In this document: positions 55,592 through 64,000 of the stretch, one piece after another
How the letters are laid out: the number at the start of each line of letters is the position of its first letter
How positions within the stretch are numbered: position 1 is the first letter of the stretch
Origin: Torymus aiolomorphi
Lineage: Eukaryota; Arthropoda; Insecta; Hymenoptera; Torymidae
Length of the DNA: 64,000 bases
Assembly: GCA_036365515.1 (NCBI GenBank)
Contig: CM070875.1
Coordinates: forward strand, 106,000,628-106,064,627
Direction of reading: 5' to 3'
Program-made: the position numbers and the translations under genes
Notes under the pieces: model-generated
What the model was told of the DNA's origin: nothing
Database searches by the model: none
The model's input: the letters and a program-made list of their open reading frames with translations, nothing else

Positions 55592-56067
55592 CTACTGAAA
55601 AATCTCACATGAAATCTCAGGTGAGAACTCATATGAGATCTCACGCGAGATCTCACGCCAAAATCTCATCTGAAATTCTGGTCCGCGAGCTGCTAAAATC
55701 CCTTTAATAATAAAAAATCAGTTTCTAGGAATTACGAGTCGCCATTAGGTTACGCCCCCCCCCCCCCCCAGATAAGTTCAAAAAATCTATGTTTTGAATC
55801 GATTTAGTCTTTTTTTTTACATTTTTAGAAATTTTACACATGAGATCTCACGTGAGATCTCATGTGTAAAATTTCTAAAAATGTAAAAAATGACTAAAAC
55901 GCTTCAAAACGTAGATTTTTTTACTTATCTGGAGGTTAGTGTAACCTAATAGGCGGTTCCTAATTCCCAGAAACTGATTTTTTATCATTGAAGGAATTTT
56001 AGCAGCTCGCGGACCAGAATTTCAGATGAGATTTTGGCGTGAGATCTCACGTGAGATTTTTCAGTAG
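55592..56067. mobile_element. MITE-V copy in gypsy gag
   Basis: A ~476-bp palindrome with ends CTACTGAAAAATCTCACATG and the inverse. The centre has ACATGAGATCTCACGTGAGA. It contains a C run (55757-55770) and splits gag between an Arg-rich segment (GRRRRARF) and the Cys/His segment. The flanks GAAGAGCC and GAAGCGAG are only partly alike, so the target duplication is uncertain. Confidence 0.82.
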
Positions 56068-56463
56068 GAAGCGAGCACGTCTACGCCTGCCTCTGGATTG
56101 AGAACCTGCGGAGTTGTTGGAAGAATCCTGACCACTAGCTGATTTTTTGGACAACAAGTCATTCTTCCGTTTAAGGCGGTCAAAACGCTTCATAGGAGCT
56201 TCGAGGGAATCGGGGGAATTTGCAGAGGCGGCATTAATTTGAAGATTGAGGGCACTCGAGATCTGCATTTGATTCGAGTCAGTAGCTTCTACAACCTTAT
56301 CAGCCACCTGTGCAAGTTTATGAAGATCAGTTACCTCGGAAATCGCAACGGTGGCTTTGCAGTGGGAGCGTAATAGGTCTAAAAAGGCGGAACGTATGAT
56401 GTTATCACCCGCGCCTGTATTGAGGCCTCGTAGACTGTTCAAAATAAGCAAGTTTACCAATTC
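56068..56463 (-). pseudogene. Gypsy gag, middle segment
   Basis: Minus-strand frame LILNSLRGLNTGAGDNIIRS with TDLHKLAQVADKVVEATDSN, characteristic of the capsid-like domain of insect gypsy gag. It ends with a basic SRGRRRRARF tail before MITE-V. The start is cut by the 0.5-kb insertion at 56464. Confidence 0.78.
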
Positions 56464-57005
56464 TCATTAAAAATATTACTTATGTTGACTGCAATTTACT
56501 ATCAACTGATAAAAATTTTTCCATCGGTCTTACTGTCTTACAAATTAATTAAATACAATTAAAAATAAATATAAGAGGGAAAGCCTTGAAAGTATTCACA
56601 TTCTAAGAAATCGGAATAATGTAAATTTAATGATAGAGTCAAGTAAATTAGATAACATTTATCATTCTTTATTAATTTAAGTGAGAATGGAAAGTTGGAG
56701 AGGGGAAAGTGGATGGTAGTGGGGATAAGAGAAAAGAAGAGGGTATGGGGGTATATAAAGAGGTGTATCGCGGGTTTCATTTCAGTTCCTGAGGAGGAGC
56801 CAGAGCGGGCTCAAAACTTTGGGCAATTTGGTGGTGGGGGCAGTCAGATCGTCCTTTTCTAACAAAGTTTTTTCCAGATTTTAATTAAGTTTTTATTTCA
56901 GATTCTGCGGGAGTGATTATAAATAAGGGCAATCTGACTGCCATAAATATTAATTATTTTAATTTAATTTGTAAGACTGTAAGACCGATGGAAAAATTAT
57001 TATCA
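56464..57005. mobile_element. 0.54-kb non-autonomous insertion in gypsy gag
   Basis: Inverted ends TCAACTGATAAAAATTTTTC and, on the right, GAAAAATTATTATCAGTTGA, with matching AAGACTGTAAGACCGATGG and CCATCGGTCTTACTGTCTT further in. AGTTTACCAATT occurs on both sides (56451-56462 and 57010-57021) and is the likely target duplication. The left end carries ~45 extra bases outside the inverted repeat. A purine-rich stretch lies at 56690-56760. It has no coding frame. Confidence 0.75.
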
Positions 57006-57443
57006 GTTGAAAGTTTACCAATTATTGAGACTTGACCCTTGATCAGCTGACGCAAGCGCGACTTGGCAGAAGCACCAAAGGTATCAATCCGGCGCTTTTT
57101 AACTTGTTCGAAAATGTCCGTCGGGCGAGTCTCGGCAGTTAGAATATCCTTGATAGTTTCAAATACCTCCATATCTAGCTTCTCGGAGATAAAGTCCGCT
57201 TTAGTCGCGGCCGTCGTAATGCCTGCATTCCTGAGGGTGATCTTCGCCTGCGCAAACCATACCGCCGGATTTTCACGAGAAAAAGAAGTGATTTTCGGTT
57301 TCCGATATATCGCATTGACCGCTGGCAGGCGCCACAGGTTGGTTATCATCTTGAGTATTTACGATAGCGCGCAGGTCAGCTAATTGCTAACGAAGATCTT
57401 CATTCACGCGGGTTTGATCAAGTTGCTCCCCGTCCACGGGCAT
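57006..57443 (-). pseudogene. Gypsy gag, N-terminal segment
   Basis: ATG at 57443 opens MPVDGEQLDQTRVNEDLR, then a stop. Further on, in a shifted frame, PKITSFSRENPAVWFAQAKI and AGITTAATKADFISEKLD...DIFEQVKKRRIDTFGASAKS are recognisable as the conserved N-terminal gag of Ty3/gypsy elements. Gag forms the particle shell. At least one stop and one frameshift are present before the 0.54-kb insertion. Confidence 0.78.
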
Positions 57444-58335
57444 CTTGGTGAGCAAGAATGTACGCGAGCCAGAAACCTAGCACCTAAATAATTACTCTTA
57501 CGCTGCTCGAAGGTCATGTAGGATGTAAGTGGAGCAGATCCCTCGCGTGAGGTAGGCTAGACACCGAATTAACCTTAAGCCGCTTGCGTATCACAATTTA
57601 CCCAGTTAGTGCTCGCAGGCACGAACAATAAATTTTAAAACTAAGCCTATGATAAAACTTAAAACTAGATTGTCATTAGACGACGCGCGAATTCGCAGAA
57701 ATCACGAAAATGCAGTACGCGCGCCTCAAGAAATGTTAAAATGTCTTTCCACGTAACCTTATGCAAGAATGAGCTTGAAAACACAACAGCGCGCGAAATT
57801 CAAAATGGCCGCCGAGTTCTAGGAACGCGTAACCGTTGCGTGCGAATTTCCTAGTATTCGAAAACTCGAAAGTAAACACGCCCCGGACGACGACAATTCT
57901 CGGAAGGGCGGGAGAAGTTAAACACTTCCCGGAAGTCGCGCTTACTGTATATAAAATAATCAATAATTGACACGTAGTAAATATGTTGCGCCACGAAATA
58001 CGTACATTTTTGTCGTTTGCACGTTCATTTTTAACGATAGGCATACTTTGGCGCAATGATGAAATCATTGCCGAACGCCGAGGTGTCTCGAAGACGACGA
58101 CTGGGCTGCTGCTAGTACCTCGGAGAAAACTCGACGAGGTCCCTCGAAGGAGATCCCCTCGAAGTAGTGGGCTGGTTGAGAAGATTATCCTCACGTTGCT
58201 CAACAGGTGCTTAACTCTTGCGCATCTCGAGAATACACGCAAGAGGTAAGGAGAGAGGCGGCGCCTTAACGACAGGCCGAAAGCTGCAACAGCGCAGCAA
58301 GGCGCACGCTGTTGCGGCATATCTTCGCCGCTGTC
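57444..58335. other. Gypsy 5' region or LTR remnant, unresolved
   Basis: A GC-richer 0.9-kb stretch between the gypsy gag start and the broken end of copia-3. Long frames cross it on both strands but show no domain. By position it should contain the gypsy leader and 5' LTR. I could not align it by eye with the proposed 3' LTR at 45398-45915. AATAAATTTT-like words are present near 57630. Confidence 0.4.
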
Positions 58336-59908
58336 ATTGCTTCTAGAGTTTCGTCATTGGCTTTATATATCAACCCGAGGTCTGAGGTTCCTCTAAGATA
58401 TCTGAATACACGTTTAACATTTTTCCAGTCATCTTTGGTTGTGTTTAATTGGCGTCTAGATAGGTAATTCACTGCAAAGGCTATATCAGGCCTTGTAGCA
58501 CCTGCTAAGTATAACAAACTCCCAATATTTCTCTATATGGTGCTTTGGTTTTGTGCAGTAGGTCATCCGGTTTATCTAAGTTTTCCTCATTTCTTAACTC
58601 TCTATTTTTGACTTTTCTAGTCACCATTGAAGTTCTTTGAGCCTTACAATCTTTCACGTTAAATCATTCTAAAATTTTCTCAATATATTCAGTTTTTGTC
58701 AGCATCAAAGTTTTATTTTCTTTATCTCTGATAATTTTCATTCCAAGAAAATTTTCTGGTTTGCCTAAGTCCTTCATTTTAAATGCAAGACTTAGTTTCA
58801 TTTTGACTTCATCTAATTTTTGTCTATCATTGTCAGACAGAAGAATATCTTCTATATATAAAATTAGAAGAACTAATTTTCCTCCTTTTCTCCATGTGAA
58901 CAGGCATGGCTCATTGATATATTTTTCAAGTCCTAGCTTTAGCGCTGCTTCTGAGAATCTTACATTCTATCTTTTTGGACTTATCCTCAAGCCATACAGA
59001 GATTTTTGTAACTCACATACTTTAGTTTTTCTAATTTCTGGATCATATTCTAGGCCATCGACAATTTCCATGTAAATTTCTTCTTCTAGTACCCCGTTCA
59101 GAAAAGCTGTTTTTACATCCATTTGGTGTTCTTCTAATTCATATTTATTAATAATCGCGAGCGCTGCTCTGATTACTGCCAATCTGGAAACTGGTGCATA
59201 TGTTTCTTTTAACTCGTATTCATTTCTATCTTTAAATCCTCTAATTACGAGTCTGCTTTTATATACTGTTTCTTCGTGCTCTCCAGTTTTCTTTCTAAAT
59301 ACCCACTTAGAGTCTATGGTGTGTATCTTTTTGCCGTCTTTATTTGTGCTTGGTCTATCAACGATTTGCCATACATTATTTTCTTACATCGAGTTCAGTT
59401 CTTCGTTGAGAGCTTCTAACCATTTCATTTTATCGTTCAACTTCATAGCCTCTCGATTCGAAGTGGAATCTTTGTTTATTGATGCAAGTAATATATGTTC
59501 TAATTCATCATCCAAGTTATTTTTGTTGTGTCTTATTTCATAGTCATCACTGTTTACTGTGAGACTTGTATCTTCTAGTAATTTTTCTTTTTGTACTGTT
59601 CTAGTGGTCATGTATTTTTTCTATTTTCAAGAGTTTTTGCATTTCTACCAGGTAGACTTCGTTTCTTAACTTCTAGATTGTCTGGATTTATACTTTCTGC
59701 TTTTCTTTCCTTTGGCATTACTATTGTCTGTTTTTCTGTTTCTAGTTATTTTTCCTCTGAATTTTCTGTTTAGTTAGTTTCTTCAATAAGTTCATTTTCT
59801 TCTGGATTTGTTTGTGCTTCTGCTTTTTCTTTTTCTTTTTCTTTTTCTTTTTCCTCTGAAATTTCTGTCTCTTCCAAATTATTGCACACTTCTGATTTAT
59901 GATTGTTG
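58336..59908 (-). pseudogene. Copia-3, decayed copia RT fragment
   Basis: A second copia lineage on the minus strand. It has an acidic linker with CTTTTT repeats (59825-59855), NKDSTSNREAMKLNDKMKWL, then EEHQMDVKTAFLNG, LQKSLYGLRISPKR followed by a stop, and LYIEDILLS where the catalytic box should be Y(V/I)DD (Asp to Glu). After further stops come ATRPDIAFAVNYLSR and RVFRYLRGTSDLGL. It breaks off at ETLEA just before the RNase H acids (about 58335). Its upstream part was separated by the insertion of copia-2 at 59909-59913. Confidence 0.85.
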
Positions 59909-59913
59909 GAGTT

Positions 59914-60223
59914 GGTGAAAAGGTGTAGTGAAAAGAACTCTTTATTGGACTTAAAAGAATGACTAGTTTATTAAGTAAGTGTAATTATAATCAACGCTTG
60001 CCTGCGCCATGCGCGAGATGTTACATGCTGGGCGTCCGAGACTAGAGAGAGAGTATAGCGCGTCGCTCGCTGCTGCTCGAGCTACCTTCTTACTCACAGA
60101 CACACTAGGGACGGGAGACTTACATGTGTGCATACGTGTGTCGCGCGCGCTGTCTGTATTGTAATGGAACTTGAACTCGCTGAGGTTCCTTTCGCACAAT
60201 GTATATGTATCACATTCCCAACA
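59914..60223 (-). repeat. Copia-2 3' LTR
   Basis: 310 bp, TGTTGGGAATGTGATAC to CACCAACTCCAACA on the minus strand. AATAAACTAG and AATAAAGAG words lie near its end. Immediately before it is the purine tract GGAGGCG (60224-60230), the same as in copia-1. The 5' LTR lies outside the window. Confidence 0.85.
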
Positions 60224-60261
60224 CGCCTCCTACATATATATTGTGCGCTTACATTAATATC

Positions 60262-61671
60262 TTATATTAGTTTTAGCGCGTTTCTATTTTTAATAAATTT
60301 ATCCTTACATAGACTCTTAGTGAATATGTCTGCTATGTTTTTTTCAGTTTCTATATTTACGATATCCATAATACCCTTCTCGTAATTCTCATTTACATAA
60401 TGACATTGTACTTCATTGTACTTAAAATTTTTTGTTAAGTTACCGAATTTACCTATAGCTACTGCGCCTGAGTTATCCTCGTATATTTTAACAGGATTTT
60501 CAAATGTCGTATTAAAGGCGTCTTTTAAGAGATTAATTACAAATAATATTTCTGTTGTCGCTTCAGACAATGCAATGTATTCAACAAATGTTGAATTTTT
60601 AGTCACAGTTTTTTGTTTCTGTGCTTTCCAATAGATTATATTTCCAAACATTCTAATAACAAATCTGGTGGTTGACTTTCTGTCAATGTTATCTTCTGCA
60701 AAGCCTGAGTCGACCATACAATCAAGTTTATCCTGATTTGAATTACAACAATAAGTCAATTTTAAATGTTTCGTTTTGTATAAGTATTTCAATATTCGCA
60801 TCGCGTATTTAAAATGTGTTGAAACGTAGCAACTTTGAAATCTACTTAAATAGTTCACGCTGTAAGTTATGTCAGGTCTTGTACCTGGGCTAATATATAA
60901 TAATTCATCTATTAAATTTCGATATTTTATTGTTTCATCTGCTTTATTAGCCTGTTCAAGTTTTAAATTTGTCTCCATCGGAGTATCGTACAGTTTCGCG
61001 TTTTCTAAGTTGTACTTCACAGCCAATGATTCTATATATTTCTGTTGACTTAAAGTCATTATACCTTTCTTGTTATTATAATCAATGTCGATTCCTATAT
61101 ATGATTTAATTTTTCCTAGATCTTTCATTACAAATCTTTTCATTAAAGCAGATTTAACTTCATTGATTCTATCTTTATTTCTACAGCATATTAAGAGATC
61201 GTCTACAAATACTAAAATGTATATAGTATCATCGTCTATGTTGTTTACATATAAACAGTAATCATAATTGCTTCTTATAAACCCGAGTTTACTCACGCAT
61301 TTATCAAATGTCTCATACCAAGCCTTTGGGCTTTCTCTCAATCCGTATAGTACCTTTAATAATTTGCAAACTTTATTTTTGCCGGTTTCATAACCTTGTG
61401 GTTCATGAATATAAACTTCTGATTTTACTTCTCCGTTAAGAAACGCTGTTTCTACATCCATTTGTTCTATGAACAGATTATTTACGCAGCAATGACTTAA
61501 CAAAATGTTTAATGTTTCCATTTTTCCTACTGGCGAATAAACATTTTCTTGATATTCTCTTTGTTGGAAACCTCTAACAACTAACCTAGCCTTAAGAGAG
61601 TCATCGCTTTTCCTTTTATAGACCCACTTTACATCAATAATCTTTTTATTTTTAGGTTTATCAACTACAAC
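60262..61671 (-). pseudogene. Copia-2 reverse transcriptase / RNase H
   Basis: Open from just after TAG 61672 to 60262. RT motifs: QMDVETAFLNG, KVLYGLRESPKAWYE and VFVDDLLICC (catalytic pair intact). RNase H: CMVDSGFAEDNIDRKSTTRF, where the usual DADWAGD has become DSGFAED, then KQKTVTKNSTFVEYIALSEA. The tail is ADIFTKSLC. It is clearly related to copia-1 over the same span. Met 61521 is internal. The upstream TAG replaces a Trp codon position (NNT stop VVVDKP). Confidence 0.85.
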
Positions 61672-62484
61672 CTATGTATTATTTTTCTTTAGACATTCAA
61701 TTTCTGAATTCATAGCTTTTTGCCATTCTTTAAATTCGCTGGAGTTTAACGCCTCTTCAAATGTATTCGGTACATTTGCATTTACATAATGTATATAAAT
61801 ATAATGTGCTACAGGGTTTCCGTATCTTTGTACCGGACTTTTCTTTCTGTTTGATGTTCTTTTAACATTTAAATTTTCATTTGAACGATTGAAAGCATTA
61901 TCGATGTTCTCATTCTCATTTTCAATATTTTCAATTTCATCGTTATTATTAATTAAATTTTCATTGTCATAATTATTTTCAATAATACTACATGTTTCAC
62001 TACTTGGATCGTTTGATTCGTCTAAATTTAATTCAATAATATTTTCATCGTTAACCTTTTCCAAAGAGATTATTTCAGTGCCATCTTCGACAATTTGTAC
62101 ATGTCTGGCATTTATTACCTTATTATTTAACAAGACTCTATAATCATTGTGCGTATATCCTACTAATATACCTAATTGGGCTTTATCATCCCATTTTCCT
62201 TTTCTCAAAGCTTCTGGTTTTCTAACGAAGACTTTACTTCCGTATATTTTTAAGTTTTTTACATTTGGTTTATTTCCAAAGAATATTTCAAAAGGAGTTT
62301 TATTTTCGATTGAGTTGGCTATTGTACGGTTTTTCAAGTAAGAGACTGTTTTAACGATTTCTGGCCAATATCTTAATGGTATTTTGGCCTCTCTTAACAG
62401 ACATCTGCCTATATCCATAGCTGATCTATTGAATCTTTCTGCTACTCCATTTAATTGATGGACGTAGGGTGGGCAAGGTAATAA
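61672..62484 (-). pseudogene. Copia-2 integrase, distal part
   Basis: The same frame as the neighbouring segments. It runs from after TAA 62485 through YVHQLNGVAERFNRSAMD (catalytic Glu present) and IVKTVSYLKNRTIANS, then a long acidic Asn-rich linker (ENENIDNAFNRSNENLNVKR), to TAG 61672. Only single stops break it, with no frameshift. Confidence 0.83.
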
Positions 62485-63531
62485 TTAAATTCCTTTCTCA
62501 TTGATAAACTGATAAATTTCCTTATTCAAGTACTCTTTGCCATTATCGCAATTTAATTTTTTAACTCTTTTATTAAATTTGTTTTCAACTAAATTTACAT
62601 ATTCTTTAAAGCAACTTGCAGTCTCTGATTTGCTTTTAATATAATAAACTTTACTACATTTACTGTAATCATCAATAAAACTTAGAAAAAACTTTTCGCC
62701 ATCAGAACCTGTTGTTCTGTGTGGACCATTTAGATCAGTGTGAATTAACTCTAAAATTTCTGAAGTTTTACTTCTCTCATTTTCAAACGGTACATTAGCC
62801 ATTTTACTTTGAATACAATTTGCGCATTTCATTACATTATTTTCTAATTTATCTGGTAAAACATCTACCAATTTATCTTTTACTAACTTGTTTAGATATT
62901 GAAAGTTGACATGGCCTAATGCTCTATGCCACTTTTCTTTTTCAGTTAATTTTACAGAGTTTACATATACATCATTTTCAAAAACCTTATATATTTTACT
63001 TTTTATGACATACAAATCATTTATTTTGTTTGCTTCCGCAACTAATTCTCTATTTTCGTTATAAATCTTTGCTTTATCATTTCTATAAACAATAGTACTG
63101 TTTCTTGTAATTTTTGAAACGCTTAATAGATTTTTATTAATTCCTTTTACAAAATAAACGTTTTTTAAATCAATTAATTTTTCATTATGATAATTTTTGA
63201 AATATTTTATATTGCCTACTTTTGTGGCCTTTAAATTTTTGCCATCTGGCAATTTTACTTCAATAGGATTTTTTAATACAATAAATTTTTCATACATTCT
63301 CTCATCATTCACAACATGATCAGTGCATCCGCTATCTAACAACCAACTGATTTCGTTGAATTTACCATTCTTTTCGCAATTATAATTGTAAACATTCGTT
63401 ATCCTATTTTTATTATCACAATCTTCGCCGAAGCTTAGATTGTGATAAGGTGAAAACTTAGATTCTACTTCACTATAGAACACATCACTCACAATTTCAC
63501 TTTTCACTTCGTCGTGATTGACCTCGATCAT
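62485..63531 (-). pseudogene. Copia-2 protease and proximal integrase
   Basis: WLLDSGCTDHVVND is the protease active site. It is followed by the pre-integrase HRALGHVNFQYL with a CxxC pair (MKCANCIQSK), HTDLNGPHRTTGSDGEKFFL (first Asp) and NCDNGKEYLN (second Asp). It ends at TAA 62485-62487 in place of a codon between integrase Asp and Glu. Met 63531 is internal: the frame continues upstream. Confidence 0.85.
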
Positions 63532-64000
63532 CCAGGTCTCAGCTGCTGAGTCTTCGCTGGGTTGACTGGAGTCTTCTTGCCTCTGCTGGGCTGCTCCTCT
63601 GCCACGACCGCGTCCTCTGTAGTTGCCTCGTTGATATCCTCGTTGGGATCCTCGTTGGCCTCGACCTCTGCTCTACGATGTTCCTCTGCTTTGTGATGCT
63701 CCTCTGCTCTGGCTGGCCTGTGGTGGTCTCTAACAGTCCTTTTTGAAATGACCTTCTCGGCCACAGTTAAAGCATTGTCCCTTTGTCTTGACATTGAATG
63801 TACTTACATTTTTTCTTTTCTCGTTGTCAGGCACTGTCAAATTTTTTTCTTGGATTTTAGACTTAACATAGTCTACCGTTTGTTGAGCTTCTGGGACGAG
63901 ATCAATGAAACTCCCAATAAAGCTGTAGCTTGCTGGTAGTGCTCTAATTAGATACCGCATTTTTTCTTTTTCTGGTAGTGTGCCTCCAGCTGCTTTAAAT
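63532..64000 (-). pseudogene. Copia-2 gag C-terminal part (runs off window)
   Basis: In the same frame as the protease: MRYLIRALPASYSFIGSFID, then knuckle CFNCGREGHFKKDC, then a TAG (63730-63732), an Arg/Gly/Gln-rich stretch (GQRGSQRGYQRGNYRGRGRG) broken by a second TAG (63673-63675), and on into the protease. The 88-residue frame seen in another phase here is a shadow of this Arg/Gly-rich segment. The beginning of gag lies beyond 64000. Confidence 0.82.

Noticed and set aside
57736..58320. 194-codon minus-strand frame
   Set aside because: An Arg/Ser/Leu-rich frame in GC-rich sequence between two retroelements, with a competing frame on the other strand. No motif was found, so it was left unresolved.
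63528..63794. 88-codon His/Glu/Arg-rich frame
   Set aside because: It is an alternative phase of the copia-2 Arg/Gly-rich gag segment. The true frame, interrupted by two TAG codons, connects the zinc knuckle with the protease.

Overview
This is an AT-rich stretch of nuclear DNA from an animal, most likely an insect. The evidence is spliced exons with consensus GT/AG sites and consistent codon phase, long CA/TG microsatellites, metazoan-type Ty1/copia and Ty3/gypsy retrotransposons, and many short fold-back DNA transposons. Nothing in the window fixes the species. Most of the sequence is layered mobile DNA; host gene signal is limited to two short stretches near the left end.

Layout: (1) 0.9-4.5 kb holds a minus-strand host gene seen as three exons with matching phases (3553-3223, 2389-2285, 948-894). 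Head to head with it is a plus-strand first exon (4374-4493). (2) 4.6-21.7 kb is a thicket of inverted repeats: nested palindromes (4.78-8.43 kb), a GC-rich hairpin (8.70-8.93 kb), a 2.8-kb fold-back with a 28-bp minisatellite at both ends (10.87-13.7 kb), and a 7.2-kb inverted duplication (13.9-21.1 kb). (3) 22.58-28.16 kb carries the most unusual coding locus: one ancestral reading frame of about 1,860 codons combining an OTU protease, a DDE-type transposase core, a Ulp1-type protease and a PHD-like zinc finger, now broken by two frameshifts and two stops. (4) 28.8-31.4 kb is a tandem array of ~620-650-bp units; 33.0-38.7 kb is a satellite array of ~153-bp monomers with higher-order structure. 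(5) 39.9-45.3 kb is another fold-back complex with a 2.7-kb palindrome. (6) 45.4-64.0 kb is a retrotransposon nest, all on the minus strand: a decayed gypsy element interrupted by a nearly intact copia element (copia-1, 50708-55477, with LTRs and a 5-bp target duplication), then a decayed copia fragment (copia-3) into which another copia (copia-2) has inserted and runs off the right end.

The window records insertion history unusually well. Because many elements sit in one arm of an inverted repeat or in one copy of a repeated element, the other arm or copy serves as the empty site. This gives exact target-site duplications for several families: TTAA (MITE-I), 8 bp (MITE-III, five of five copies; MITE-IX), TA (MITE-IV) and 5 bp (copia-1). 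Several breaks in otherwise good frames fall at A/T homopolymers, so residual assembly error is a real alternative to decay at those points. All functional statements rest on motif recognition by eye; no database search was possible.
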